DNA from: JAKLIX01 sp964605655
GTDB taxonomy: Bacteria; Bacteroidota; Bacteroidia; Bacteroidales; CAIXZF01
Direction: 5' to 3'
DNA length: 64,000 bases
NCBI GenBank assembly: GCA_964605655.1
Contig: CAZSDK010000005.1
Span: 1-64,000 of the forward strand
Below are positions 8,595 through 17,897 of this stretch, piece by piece (the first letter of the stretch is position 1; the number at the start of each line of letters is the position of its first letter). Below the pieces are notes generated by a model. That model worked only from the letters and a program-made list of their open reading frames with translations, made no database searches and was not told where the DNA came from. The translations under genes were made by a program, and so were the position numbers.

Positions 8595-10211
8595 TCAGAC
8601 CTCAGCCTTCTTCACTTTCATCTCCATTCGCTTTCTCTTAGCGGCAGTCTGTATGCATTCCCTGCGTGGGATAATGACAGAAACCCCTTTATAAGCCAGT
8701 TCTTCTTTTATGGCATCAAGGTTTTCCTGATGATACTTGGGAGAGGGATTGAGGATGCGGATATGGGCTTCGTCCACTCCGAGTCCTTTACAGATGGCCT
8801 CCAGCCGACCGAAGGCTTCTGAAGGCTGTCCCCCGGTCATGGCCGTGGTGGCATTGTCCAGGATCAATATCTTGACATTGGAATTATCTTTCACACAATC
8901 AAGCAGACCGGTCATACCGGAATGGGTGAAGGTGGAATCGCCTATGACGGCAACGGAAGGGTCAAGTCCCACATCAGCGGCACCTTTTGCCATGGTGATG
9001 GAAGCACCCATATCCACGCAGGAGTTGATGGCATTAAAAGGCTCCAGTGCGCCCAGTGTGTAGCATCCGATGTCAGAGAAAACCCTTCCCTTGGCATATT
9101 CTGCCAATGCTTCGTTAAGCGCATTATAGGAGAAGATGTGCGGGCAGCCGGCACAAAGCGAAGGAGGACGTCCTACCACGACTTTCGGGATATCCTTGCC
9201 GGGAGCATGTTTGATCCCAAGGGCCAGACCGACCAAGGCGGGATTGAGCTCTCCGTCGCGGGGAATATACCCGTCCAGCCTGCCATGTATGGGCTTGCCT
9301 TTCAGCAGTATTCCCTTCATCAGCTCTTCCAGCATGGGGTATCCGTCTTCAAGGACGAGGATCTCTTCACATTCTTCGTACAACCTCATTAAAAATGCCC
9401 TGGGAGAAGGATACTGTCCGACTTTAACCATGGGATACGGGATCTCACCACCCGGGAAATTCTCTTTCAGATAGTTAACGGCAATACCACAGGCCACGAT
9501 GCCAAGGCTTTTGTCTTTCCCCTCAAAATAATTATTAAACCCGCTTTCGGTTGCAACCCTGTCGAACTCAGCGTGGTTGTCGAGCAGTTTCCGGTACTGT
9601 TTCCTTGCAATGGCCGGAAGCAAAATGAACTGTTTGAGATTGGCCGGTATCCTCAGGGAATTCTGAGGCTTGACGGCCTTCCGTTCCACCCCTGCCCTCG
9701 AATGTGCCAGTCTTGTCGCTATCCTGATCATCACGGGGACCTCATACTTTTCAGAGAATTCAAAGGCATAGTAGGTCATATCGTAAGCTTCCTGCTGGTT
9801 GGAAGGTTCCAGTATAGGGATCATGGCAAATTTGCCGTAATACCTGGAATCCTGCTCGTTCTGCGATGAATGCATCGAAGGATCATCACAGGCAACTACC
9901 ACCAGTCCGCCATTCGTCCCGGTAATGGCAGAATTCATGAAAGGATCGGCAGCCACGTTCAGCCCAACATGTTTCATCGCGGTCATAGCCCGCTTTCCGG
10001 CATACGATACCCCCAGGGCTGCTTCCATTGCTGTTTTCTCATTGGCCACCCAGGATGAAAACACCTTCCCTTCCCTTGCTTCTTTTGAATTTTGGACATA
10101 TTCATTGATCTCCGTGGAAGGGGTGCCCGGATACGCATACATGGCCGATATCCCCGCATCCAAAGCAGCCTGCGCAATGGCCTCATCTCCAAGCAATAAT
10201 AATTTACTCAT
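8595..10211 (-). CDS. iorA: Indolepyruvate oxidoreductase subunit alpha, lacking the ferredoxin tail
   Basis: 538 residues from ATG at 10211 (MSKLLLLGDEAIAQA); an upstream in-frame ATG at 10244 lies inside the promoter region and was not chosen. The N-terminal domain has AYPGTPSTEI. The TPP domain contains PSLCAGCPH, the GDSTFTHSG motif and LDNATTAMTGGQ (TPP/Mg binding). The protein ends soon after VIIPRRECIQTAAKRKR. IorA from archaea and many bacteria continues here into two CxxCxxCxxxC [4Fe-4S] clusters; none is present and no downstream frame supplies one. Electron exit must differ, or a separate ferredoxin is used (inference). Confidence 0.9.
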   Translation of the reverse strand: MSKLLLLGDEAIAQAALDAGISAMYAYPGTPSTEINEYVQNSKEAREGKVFSSWVANEKTAMEAALGVSYAGKRAMTAMKHVGLNVAADPFMNSAITGTNGGLVVVACDDPSMHSSQNEQDSRYYGKFAMIPILEPSNQQEAYDMTYYAFEFSEKYEVPVMIRIATRLAHSRAGVERKAVKPQNSLRIPANLKQFILLPAIARKQYRKLLDNHAEFDRVATESGFNNYFEGKDKSLGIVACGIAVNYLKENFPGGEIPYPMVKVGQYPSPRAFLMRLYEECEEILVLEDGYPMLEELMKGILLKGKPIHGRLDGYIPRDGELNPALVGLALGIKHAPGKDIPKVVVGRPPSLCAGCPHIFSYNALNEALAEYAKGRVFSDIGCYTLGALEPFNAINSCVDMGASITMAKGAADVGLDPSVAVIGDSTFTHSGMTGLLDCVKDNSNVKILILDNATTAMTGGQPSEAFGRLEAICKGLGVDEAHIRILNPSPKYHQENLDAIKEELAYKGVSVIIPRRECIQTAAKRKRMEMKVKKAEV

Positions 10212-10241
10212 AACGTATATAGTTTTAAAAAAAATGGATAA

Positions 10242-10272
10242 CAAACCTACTGGTTTTTTCCGAGATAAACAA
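10242..10272 (-). promoter_or_regulatory. Promoter of iorAB
   Basis: Minus-strand TTG (10270-10272), 20 bases, then TAGGTTTG (10242-10249): a perfect Bacteroidota TTG/TAnnTTTG promoter, 30 bases upstream of the iorA ATG. Confidence 0.7.
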
Positions 10273-10400
10273 GACCTGGAGCATCTTCGTTAATCATTGA
10301 AATGAAATAGAAACAGATGGGGTCCGCTACCCTGGATTCCTTTCACAGACTCATGAATAATCAGGAATCTTACCGACCTTTGTCTCCAAAAAAATTTAAA

Positions 10401-10901
10401 ATGAATCTGCTTTTCAGACGTCGCAGCGTGCGGAAGTACACTTCCCAAACCATTGGACCAGAGAAGCTGCAGCTCCTTATTGAAGCTGCGGTCATGGCCC
10501 CTTCAGCCGGCAACCAGCAGCCGTGGCAGTTTATCCTGGTTACCGACAGGACCAGGTTGAACGAGCTGGCATCGGTCACCACCAATGCCGGCATGCTGCG
10601 AAAGGCGACCGCCGCTGTGGTGGTGGTGGCCGACTTGGTCAGGGTTTTCAAGCCTGACATGTGGGTGCAGGATTGCAGCGCCGCCACCCAGAACATCCTT
10701 CTGCAAGCCACGGAACTGGAACTCGGGTCGGTCTGGATCGGAGTGTTTCCCCGGGAAGACAGGATGGAAAAGACGGCATCTCTTCTCGGTATTCCTTCCC
10801 CTCATCTCCCTTTTTCCATCATTGCCCTGGGTTATCCGGCCGAGTTTCCACCCACTCCTCAACGTTTTACACCTGATCTTATCCACCTAAACCACTGGTA
10901 A
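10401..10901 (+). CDS. Nitroreductase family protein
   Basis: 166 residues from ATG at 10401 (MNLLFRRRSVRKYTSQ). This start is chosen because the family begins just before the FMN-binding RRSVRKY motif; in-frame ATGs at 10317 and 10353 would add unconserved residues. Other landmarks are MAPSAGNQQPWQFILV (FMN and substrate site) and a C-terminal ALGYPAE motif. Expected to be an FMN-dependent NAD(P)H oxidoreductase; the substrate cannot be told from sequence. It stands alone between the divergent ior operon and the next plus-strand gene. Confidence 0.85.
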   Translation: MNLLFRRRSVRKYTSQTIGPEKLQLLIEAAVMAPSAGNQQPWQFILVTDRTRLNELASVTTNAGMLRKATAAVVVVADLVRVFKPDMWVQDCSAATQNILLQATELELGSVWIGVFPREDRMEKTASLLGIPSPHLPFSIIALGYPAEFPPTPQRFTPDLIHLNHW

Positions 10902-10969
10902 TCTTCCCTTTATTGTTGCTCACGAGGACATGATGCTGTATTTTCAATGAAACAATATTTCCTATCTTC

Positions 10970-11557
10970 TTGAATTTTCTGGGCCACACATATTTCAACC
11001 TGGGCAGCGATGCGACACTCGCCGGTAATTTCTTTGGCGACTATGTCAAAGGGAACCCGAACAACCTGTCCTTGCCGGAAAACATCAAAAAAGGAGTACG
11101 TTGGCACCGCTACCTGGATGAGGGGTGCAACCAATCGGCCGGATTCAGGAAGATGAAGGAGAACCTCAACGGAGACTACCCCCACATGAAAGGAGTGATC
11201 ATCGATGTCTTCATCGATCACTTGCTGGCCATCCACTGGAAGGATTTTGCTGAGGTGGACCTGCTGGAATTCACAATGAATGTGTATACGAGGATCGTGA
11301 AACACCGTGAGTTCTTCCCGCCCCGCTTTGAGGCATTTTTCGACCGCATGGTGGAACATAACTGGCTGTACCACAACAAGGAAGTAGAGACCATGGACCG
11401 CATCCTGGCCAGCCTGGAAAGGCGTTCCTCCGTACCTTTTGCCCTGCAGCCTGCCGTCAGGGATTTGAAAAACAAAGAGGTAAAATGGAAAGAACCCTTT
11501 TACCTCTTTATGGATGAAATGCGAAGTTGGGTTGACAAAGGAGCTTCCGGCTTTTAA
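10970..11557 (+). CDS. Acyl carrier protein phosphodiesterase-like protein (AcpH family)
   Basis: 195 residues. The start is TTG at 10970: the family begins M-N-F-L-x-H, and the residues after this TTG are NFLGHTYFNLG, while the upstream ATG at 10947 is out of frame and hits a stop at once. Landmarks are GNFFGDYVKG (about 18-27), the GVRWHRYLDEG helix and DVFIDHLLAIHW (about 75-86), which carry the HD-like metal ligands of AcpH. The E. coli homologue removes 4'-phosphopantetheine from acyl carrier protein. It converges with gltA, with 30 bases between them. Confidence 0.82.
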   Translation: MNFLGHTYFNLGSDATLAGNFFGDYVKGNPNNLSLPENIKKGVRWHRYLDEGCNQSAGFRKMKENLNGDYPHMKGVIIDVFIDHLLAIHWKDFAEVDLLEFTMNVYTRIVKHREFFPPRFEAFFDRMVEHNWLYHNKEVETMDRILASLERRSSVPFALQPAVRDLKNKEVKWKEPFYLFMDEMRSWVDKGASGF

Positions 11558-11587
11558 TTCCCCGAAACACTTCTTTTCAACATAGAA

Positions 11588-12928
11588 CTATTCCCCACCT
11601 CCTTTTTTCTTGCTTCTCTTGGCTTTGGGATCCATGGCCATCTTCTCCAGCATGTCGGTGGTGATGCTCTTCGGCCTTTCCAGGGGGAAACCCAGGGCAC
11701 GGTCCCATACGATGTTGGCGCAGATGCCGATAGCTCTTCCGATTCCGAAGAGTACCGTATAAAAATCATATTCTCTCAGGCCATAATGCCAGAGGATAGC
11801 ACCTGACTGGGCATCCACGTTGGGCCAGGGATTCTTGGCCTTTCCTTGTTCAAGAAGGATGGGAGGAACCACCTTGAACAGCAGGTCCACGTACTTGAAG
11901 AGAGGATCATCCGGCATGTGTTTCTGAGCAAATTCTCTTTGAAGCATGTATCGGGGATCCGTTTTCCTTAATACGGCATGGCCGTATCCCGGTACCACAT
12001 GGCCCTGGTTCAGGGTGTCCCACACAAACTGCTTCATCTCATCTTCGGTAGGCACCTTGCCTTCCATCTTATCGTAGAACTCCTGCAGCCAGCGCAGTAC
12101 TTCCTGGTTGGCAAGACCGTGCAGCGGGCCTGCCAGGCCATTGATCATGGAAGCAATGCTCAGGTACACATCGGCTAGGGAACTGGCCACCAGGTGACCG
12201 GTATGGGCGCTCACATTACCGGCCTCATGATCCGCATGGATGATGAAGTACAGACGGGCTACCTCGTCGAAGGGCTCCTTTATGCCCATCATGTGGGCAA
12301 AGTTGCCACCAAAATCCAGGTTGGGGTTCTGCTGTATCCGTTTGCCGTCGCGGTACAACTTGGTGTAAATATACGACCCCACTTCCGGGAGTTTGGCTAT
12401 CAGGTTCATGGTATCCTCGTAGGTGGAATCCCAGTATTCCATTTTATTGAGCCCTGATTTGTATTTCTTGGAAAAGAAACTCTCCCTCTGCATGGCCATC
12501 ACCGCAGAGGAAAAGATCGTCATGGGATGGCTGCAGCAAGGCATGGAATCGATGACTTCATACACGTATCTGGGTAAGATGCGACGTTTCTGAAATTCAT
12601 CCAGAACCTCTTCCACATCCTTCTCAGTCGGGATATCTCCGGTCAGCAGCAGGTAGACCAGGCCTTCGACATAAGGCATCTCCATTCCTTTAGGTTTGGG
12701 AAGCTTCTCAAAGATCTCAGGCAGCGTATACCCGCGATAACGGATCCCTTCCATAGGATCAAGATAGGAGATGTCCGTTAACAGGCTCTTGATGCCGCGC
12801 ATGCCTCCGATCACCTGTTCAACAGTGACCTCATCGATGATGACATCCCCGTATTCCTTCAACAGCTTGCTGACCCTGGGACGTTGTTGTTCAATCTTTT
12901 CTAAAAGTTTGTCTTTTAACCTTGACAT
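11588..12928 (-). CDS. gltA: Citrate synthase, mitochondrial-like type
   Basis: 446 residues; condenses oxaloacetate and acetyl-CoA. The sequence resembles the eukaryotic/mitochondrial subgroup: LDPMEGIRYRG near 57-66 and TGDIPTEKD near 97-104. Catalytic residues are His270 (AGPLHGLANQEVL), His317 (VPGYGHAVLRKTDPRY) and Asp372 (NVDAQSGAILWHYG). It lies 50 bases downstream of icd on the same strand, a two-gene TCA cycle unit. The C-terminus is lysine-rich (KAKRSKKKGGGE). Confidence 0.95.
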   Translation of the reverse strand: MSRLKDKLLEKIEQQRPRVSKLLKEYGDVIIDEVTVEQVIGGMRGIKSLLTDISYLDPMEGIRYRGYTLPEIFEKLPKPKGMEMPYVEGLVYLLLTGDIPTEKDVEEVLDEFQKRRILPRYVYEVIDSMPCCSHPMTIFSSAVMAMQRESFFSKKYKSGLNKMEYWDSTYEDTMNLIAKLPEVGSYIYTKLYRDGKRIQQNPNLDFGGNFAHMMGIKEPFDEVARLYFIIHADHEAGNVSAHTGHLVASSLADVYLSIASMINGLAGPLHGLANQEVLRWLQEFYDKMEGKVPTEDEMKQFVWDTLNQGHVVPGYGHAVLRKTDPRYMLQREFAQKHMPDDPLFKYVDLLFKVVPPILLEQGKAKNPWPNVDAQSGAILWHYGLREYDFYTVLFGIGRAIGICANIVWDRALGFPLERPKSITTDMLEKMAMDPKAKRSKKKGGGE

Positions 12929-12978
12929 AATACTTATTGTTAATATGACACTACCTGATACTTGTTCTCAGTGAAGAC

Positions 12979-14244
12979 TTACATTTTTCCGATGACCGCC
13001 GTACCGAATTCGGAGCACTTCAGCTTCGTGGCTCCTTCCATCAGCCGGTGGAAGTCATAGGTGACGGTCTTTGCCTGGATGGCTTTCTCCACTCCCTGGT
13101 AGATCAGGGATGCAGCCTCGTTCCAGCCGAGGTACTCGAACATGAGTGCTCCGGAAAGGATCACCGAACCGGGATTGACCATATCCAGGTTGGCATATTT
13201 GGGTGCAGTGCCATGAGTGGCTTCAAAGATGGCATATCCATTCTGAAAGTTGATATTCGCACCGGGTGCGATCCCAATGCCTCCCACCATGGCAGCAAGG
13301 GCATCGGAGATATAATCCCCGTTCAGGTTGAGGGTGGCGATCACGCTGTATTCTTTGGGTCTGGTAAGGATCTGCTGCAGGAAGGCATCAGCGATCACAT
13401 CTTTGATGATGAGCTTTCCGGCAGCAACAGCCTCTGACTGAGCCTTTTCGGCGGCTTCCTTCCCTTCCTTTTCGGCAATGCGGTCGTAGGCCGACCAGGT
13501 AAAGGTCCGGTCGCCAAATTCTCTCTCAGCCAGCGCGTAGCCCCAGTTCTTAAAGGCACCTTCGGTGAATTTCATGATGTTGCCTTTGTGGACCAGGGTC
13601 ACCGAAGGAAGCTGGTGTAACAAGGCATATTCTATGGCTGCCCTGACCAGGCGCTCTGTTCCCTGCATTGACACAGGCTTGATACCCAGGGAGGTGGTCT
13701 CCGGGAACCGGATCTTTTTTACACCCATCTCCTGGAGAAGGAATTGTTTCAGCTTGTCATTGGCAGGATCGCCATGCATGTATTCGATGCCGGAATAAAT
13801 ATCTTCGGTGTTCTCACGGAAGATATGCATATCGACCCATTCAGGATGGACCACCGGTGAGGGTACGCCGCTGAAATACCTGACAGGACGAAGGCAGACA
13901 TAGAGGTCGAGTTCCTGGCGCAATGCGACGTTGAGAGAACGGATGCCCCCGCCGATCGGGGTAGTCAGCGGGCCCTTGATCCCAACCACATATTCCCTGA
14001 ATGCCTGAAGGGTCTCCTCAGGTAGCCAGTTTCCCGTATGATGGAATGCTTTCTCACCAGCCAGCACCTCCTTCCAGAATACTTTTCTTTTGCCCTGATA
14101 GGCCTTTTCAACGGCAGCGTCAAACACCCTGACCGACGCCCTCCAGATATCGGGTCCCGTTCCGTCCCCTTCTATAAAAGGAATGACCGGATAGTCAGGG
14201 ACCATCATTGTACCATCCAGTATCGAGATTTTCTGAGCCTCCAT
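12979..14244 (-). CDS. icd: Isocitrate dehydrogenase, NADP-type
   Basis: 421 residues, isocitrate/isopropylmalate dehydrogenase family. N-terminal PFIEGDGTGPDIW; substrate region GGGIRSLNVALRQELDLYVC; FRENTEDIYSGIEY; and the cofactor loop EATHGTAPKYANLDMVNPGS. The Lys-Tyr in HGTAPKYA is the NADP-specifying pair of the E. coli enzyme, so NADP is expected. Oxidatively decarboxylates isocitrate to 2-oxoglutarate. First gene of the icd-gltA unit. Confidence 0.94.
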   Translation of the reverse strand: MEAQKISILDGTMMVPDYPVIPFIEGDGTGPDIWRASVRVFDAAVEKAYQGKRKVFWKEVLAGEKAFHHTGNWLPEETLQAFREYVVGIKGPLTTPIGGGIRSLNVALRQELDLYVCLRPVRYFSGVPSPVVHPEWVDMHIFRENTEDIYSGIEYMHGDPANDKLKQFLLQEMGVKKIRFPETTSLGIKPVSMQGTERLVRAAIEYALLHQLPSVTLVHKGNIMKFTEGAFKNWGYALAEREFGDRTFTWSAYDRIAEKEGKEAAEKAQSEAVAAGKLIIKDVIADAFLQQILTRPKEYSVIATLNLNGDYISDALAAMVGGIGIAPGANINFQNGYAIFEATHGTAPKYANLDMVNPGSVILSGALMFEYLGWNEAASLIYQGVEKAIQAKTVTYDFHRLMEGATKLKCSEFGTAVIGKM

Positions 14245-14307
14245 GCTTGTATAGGAAAATTAATATAAAGCTTAAACACGAACTCCGAGAGAAAGTTCAA
14301 GAAGTTG

Positions 14308-14315
14308 CAAATATA
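14308..14315 (-). promoter_or_regulatory. -7 box upstream of icd
   Basis: Minus-strand TATATTTG is a perfect TAnnTTTG, 63 bases upstream of the icd ATG. No clear TTG is seen at -33. Confidence 0.4.
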
Positions 14316-14377
14316 TACAATGTTGCATATTTGAATACGCCTCGGATGAAAATTCCTGGTATTTTTTATAACAGGCT

Positions 14378-14409
14378 GTTAACATATCACACCCAAGCGG
14401 CTATCTTTG
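14378..14409 (+). promoter_or_regulatory. Promoter of the aspartic protease/PDZ gene
   Basis: TATCTTTG at 14402-14409 is a perfect -7 box. GTT at 14378-14380 stands 21 bases upstream as a weak -33 element. The ATG follows 27 bases after the box. Confidence 0.5.
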
Positions 14410-14436
14410 GGAACGTGAAAAACAGGAATAACTGTC

Positions 14437-15678
14437 ATGCGTCCTTTCAGCATATCAAGAGCATTTAGAAGAGTTGTCATTCAGGGATTTATTCTCTGCA
14501 GTCTCCCCTTCCTGTTTTCTTCCTGCCACCTCCTGAAGGTGCTCGACCTGATCACCCGGAACAGCCTTCCCCAGGAAAATTACAGTGAAACCATCCCCAT
14601 AAGGCTGTATGAGAGCATGGTCCTGGTGAAGGTATGGATCAACGGAAAGGAATATGAATTTTTACTTGACACCGGTGCCTTCACCGTGGTTTCCGGAGAG
14701 ATTTCTTCTTCCCTCCTTCTGAACCGCTTCCCCGGCCCTTCCATCGTTGATTCCCAGGGACACCGGCAAAGGATTGATTTCACAGAGCTGGACAGCCTGA
14801 GGCTCGGCAATCTGACCTTCTACCTTTCCGGGGCCGGGATCTATGATTTCAATGCCCAGCTGGAGCTTTCGTGTTTTCCCTTCCAGGGGATTCTCGGGGC
14901 CAACCTTCTCCGCTATTCCGTTTGCCAGATCGACCCCAGCCAGCATACCCTTACCCTTACCGACCGGAAACAGAACGTATTCATTTCCGACCAGGCCGTC
15001 AGCCTGCCCTTTAAGAGCCATCTGACGGGCTCTCCGGTCATTGACATGGAAATTGAAGGCGTGAAGGTCAGGAACGTGATCGTGGACTATGGTTCCGGTT
15101 CCGGCTTCGATATTGCATCCAGGAGACTCTTGAAGAAGCTGAAGAAGACAGGGCATGAGATGGCCTGCTTCCATGGGAAGGCGCGTTTAGGGCTGTTCGG
15201 CGGGAAAGACGAGACCACCTGGCTCTTTCAGTCGAATGCAATAAAACTGGGGAACAGCCCGGTGGATGCACAATATGTGACCCTCAGCAAGTCAGGCTTT
15301 TCCACCATCGGGATGCAGTTTCTGAGCCGATACAGGGTCACCTTCGACTATCCTCGCCAGAGACTTTACCTGGAGGAACTCGCCAAAGACAGCACCGGTG
15401 ACCTGGGTACCTTTGGTTTTACCCCGACCTATGCTGACGGGAAGCTGATCATCGGCGGTTTGTTTGAGCATTCCCCTGCCGAGGAAGCAGGAATACAGAC
15501 CGGCGACCAGCTTCTGGAGGTGGATGGAAAGGAATATTCCAAACTTGATCGTGACCAATACTGTGAACTGGTGCGGAAAGGACTGTTTAATGAATCCCTT
15601 GATACGGTGAACATTACCTTCCGGCATGATACCCTTGTACGTAATGTGATGCTCATCAAGAGGCCTGTGATCCGGTAG
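14437..15678 (+). CDS. Retropepsin-like aspartic protease with PDZ domain, probable lipoprotein
   Basis: 413 residues. The N-terminal signal ends in a lipobox (LFSSC, Cys30), so outer-membrane lipoprotein attachment is likely. Two clan-AA aspartyl-protease-like segments follow: FLLDTGAFTVV (Asp78-Thr-Gly, catalytic triplet) and a second half around VIVDYGSGSGFDI (about 214-226), where the triplet is altered to Asp-Tyr-Gly. Residues about 325-400 form a PDZ domain (GLFEHSPAEEAGIQTGDQL). The family is common in Bacteroidota; the substrate is unknown. The stop codon abuts a repeat mosaic starting at 15679. Confidence 0.8.
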   Translation: MRPFSISRAFRRVVIQGFILCSLPFLFSSCHLLKVLDLITRNSLPQENYSETIPIRLYESMVLVKVWINGKEYEFLLDTGAFTVVSGEISSSLLLNRFPGPSIVDSQGHRQRIDFTELDSLRLGNLTFYLSGAGIYDFNAQLELSCFPFQGILGANLLRYSVCQIDPSQHTLTLTDRKQNVFISDQAVSLPFKSHLTGSPVIDMEIEGVKVRNVIVDYGSGSGFDIASRRLLKKLKKTGHEMACFHGKARLGLFGGKDETTWLFQSNAIKLGNSPVDAQYVTLSKSGFSTIGMQFLSRYRVTFDYPRQRLYLEELAKDSTGDLGTFGFTPTYADGKLIIGGLFEHSPAEEAGIQTGDQLLEVDGKEYSKLDRDQYCELVRKGLFNESLDTVNITFRHDTLVRNVMLIKRPVIR

Positions 15679-15830
15679 GCAGTGGGCAGTTTTTCAGTTT
15701 ACCAGTATACCAGTATATCAGTTGAAAAATCATTCTGGCACTCTGGCCTTCTTGCCATCTTGCCTTATCGAACATCCCTCTCGCTGCGTCTCCGCGGTAA
15801 ATATTCCTTTACTGAGAGACCGCCAAAATG
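15679..15830. repeat. Intergenic repeat mosaic, locus A
   Basis: Starts directly after the protease stop. Contains GCAGTGGGCAG, then 9-mer-like units (CCAGTATAC, CCAGTATAT), then degenerate units of CTGGCACTCTGGCC / TTGCCATCTTGCC, and ends with GCTGCGTCTCCGCGG. Read in reverse complement, about 70 bases align with the start of locus B at 36451 (GATAAGGCAAGATGGC and then TTTTCAACTG). The GTGGGC-TTTTTCAGT-ACCAGT block recurs in inverted orientation at 61086-61145. No gene is seen between 15679 and 15893. Confidence 0.6.
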
Positions 15831-15893
15831 TCAGCACCCGGACCCTGGCACGTGCTTTGACCGGTCTCCGCCATTCATCAAACGGAATGTGTC

Positions 15894-17798
15894 ATGCAAA
15901 AAGGTAAAATCAACGTTCAAACCGAGAACATCTTTCCCATCATCAAAAAGTTCCTGTATTCCGATCATGAGATCTTTCTCAGGGAATTGATATCCAACGC
16001 TGTAGATGCAACCCAAAAACTCAAGACCCTGACGTCGATGGGCGAATACAAAGGGGAACTGGGCGACCTGACTATCGTGGTCATCCTTGATAAGGAAAAT
16101 AAAACACTGACTGTCAGAGATAAAGGCATTGGAATGACCTCCGAAGAATTGGACAAATATATCAACCAGATCGCCTTCTCCAGTGCCGAAGACTTCATCA
16201 AAAAATACAAAGGGAAGAGCCCTGAGGACCAGAACAGCCTCATCGGGCACTTCGGACTGGGATTCTATTCCAGCTTTATGGTGTCCGACAAGGTGGAGAT
16301 CATCAGCAAATCCTATAAAAAAGGACCGGGAAGCAAGGCGGTGAGCTGGAGCTGCGACGGAAGTCCGGACTACGAGATGGACGATTCGGACAAGAAAGAC
16401 AGAGGAACCGACGTGGTGCTGCACCTGGCCGAGGACTCCGCTGAATTCTCCGATGAATACCGCATCCTTGAACTTCTGAAGAAATATTGTAAGTTTCTTC
16501 CGGTACCCATACAGTTCGGGACAGAGAAGAAATGGGAAAAAGCCGAAGGAGAAACGGATGCTGATGGGAAAGAGGTGGAAAAAGAAGTTGAAGCACCTCG
16601 TATTATCAACAATATCAATCCCTTATGGAGAAGAAAGCCCGCCGGGCTGAAAGATGAGGATTACCGGGATTTTTACCGGGAACTGTATCCTGCCACCTTC
16701 GAGGAGCCACTCTTCCATATCCATCTGAATGTGGACTACCCTTTCAACCTCACCGGCATCCTTTACTTTCCCAAAGTGAAGAAATATGTTGACATACAGA
16801 AGAATAAAATCCAATTGTATTGCAACCAGGTATATGTGACGGATTCCGTGGAAGGGATCGTGCCCGATTTCCTCACCCTGCTGCATGGCGTGATCGACTC
16901 ACCCGATATTCCCCTGAATGTTTCCAGGTCCTACCTGCAGAGTGATGCCAACGTAAAGAAGATATCCAATCACATCAGCAAAAAAGTGGCCGACAAGCTT
17001 GAAGATCTCTTTAAGGATGACCGGGACGGTTTCGAAAAAAAATGGGATGATATCAAGGTCTTTATAGTATATGGTATGATCTCAGAAGAGAACTTCTTTG
17101 ACCGCGCTAAGAAATTTTGTCTCCTGAAAAACACAGATAATCAATACTTTACATTTGATGAATATAAAGAAAAGATCGCTGCTCAACAAACAGACAAGGA
17201 CGAGCATCTGGTCTATCTCTATACCTCCCAGCCGGAAGAACAACATGCTTTTGTGCAGTCGGCCCGGGAAAGAGGGTACGATGTACTGCTCATGGACGGC
17301 CCGCTGGATAACCATTTCGTGAACGCACTGGAAAGCCGCTTCGAGAAATGTCACTTTAAAAGGGTCGACTCCGAAGCCACCGACAAGCTCATTGTCAAAG
17401 ATGAGGGGTTGCCCAGCAAGCTGACCACCGAACAGCAGGAAGAGCTGAAACCGGTATTTGAGCAGGTGGTCGAAAAAGATAAGTACAAAATACAGTTTGA
17501 AAGCCTGTCGGAGACCGATGCACCGGTGGTGATCACACAGCCGGAGTTTATTAGGCGGATGAAGGAGATGTCGTCCATGGGGGGAGGCATGAACTACTGG
17601 GGTGAGCTGCCCGACACCTTCCAGATGGTCATCAACAGCAACCATCCCTTGATTACCAGGCTGTCAGAGACCGGAGACGAGGAAACCAGGAGCCGGTTGG
17701 CCAAACAGCTCACCGACCTGGCCATGCTCTCCCAGAACCTCCTGAAAGGGGAAGAACTCACCCGCTTTATTTCGCGAAGCCTGGAGATGATCCAATGA
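15894..17798 (+). CDS. htpG: Molecular chaperone HtpG (Hsp90)
   Basis: 634 residues. GHKL ATPase N-domain with RELISNAVDATQKL, DKGIGMTSEELDKYI (the DxGxG ATP-binding motif) and LIGHFGLGFYSSFMV (lid and glycine-rich loop). The middle domain contains the NVSRSYLQ-type catalytic arginine segment (LNVSRSYLQSD), and a C-terminal dimerisation domain follows. Length matches bacterial HtpG. Start ATG at 15894; no conventional -7 box was recognised in the repeat-rich 5' region. Cytosolic ATP-dependent chaperone. Confidence 0.95.
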   Translation: MQKGKINVQTENIFPIIKKFLYSDHEIFLRELISNAVDATQKLKTLTSMGEYKGELGDLTIVVILDKENKTLTVRDKGIGMTSEELDKYINQIAFSSAEDFIKKYKGKSPEDQNSLIGHFGLGFYSSFMVSDKVEIISKSYKKGPGSKAVSWSCDGSPDYEMDDSDKKDRGTDVVLHLAEDSAEFSDEYRILELLKKYCKFLPVPIQFGTEKKWEKAEGETDADGKEVEKEVEAPRIINNINPLWRRKPAGLKDEDYRDFYRELYPATFEEPLFHIHLNVDYPFNLTGILYFPKVKKYVDIQKNKIQLYCNQVYVTDSVEGIVPDFLTLLHGVIDSPDIPLNVSRSYLQSDANVKKISNHISKKVADKLEDLFKDDRDGFEKKWDDIKVFIVYGMISEENFFDRAKKFCLLKNTDNQYFTFDEYKEKIAAQQTDKDEHLVYLYTSQPEEQHAFVQSARERGYDVLLMDGPLDNHFVNALESRFEKCHFKRVDSEATDKLIVKDEGLPSKLTTEQQEELKPVFEQVVEKDKYKIQFESLSETDAPVVITQPEFIRRMKEMSSMGGGMNYWGELPDTFQMVINSNHPLITRLSETGDEETRSRLAKQLTDLAMLSQNLLKGEELTRFISRSLEMIQ

Positions 17799-17849
17799 TC
17801 CAAAATAGAATCCTTTTAGGGTCGTTTCATTCTGAACCTCAAATATTCA

Positions 17850-17857
17850 TATCTTTA
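17850..17857 (+). promoter_or_regulatory. Probable -7 box of the lemA unit
   Basis: TATCTTTA matches 7 of 8 positions of TAnnTTTG and lies 40 bases before the lemA ATG. The -33 element is weak (TTC with 21-base spacing). Confidence 0.35.
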
Positions 17858-17897
17858 TCATTAAAAAAGAACTTTAATCACTTAAATCAAATTGAAA

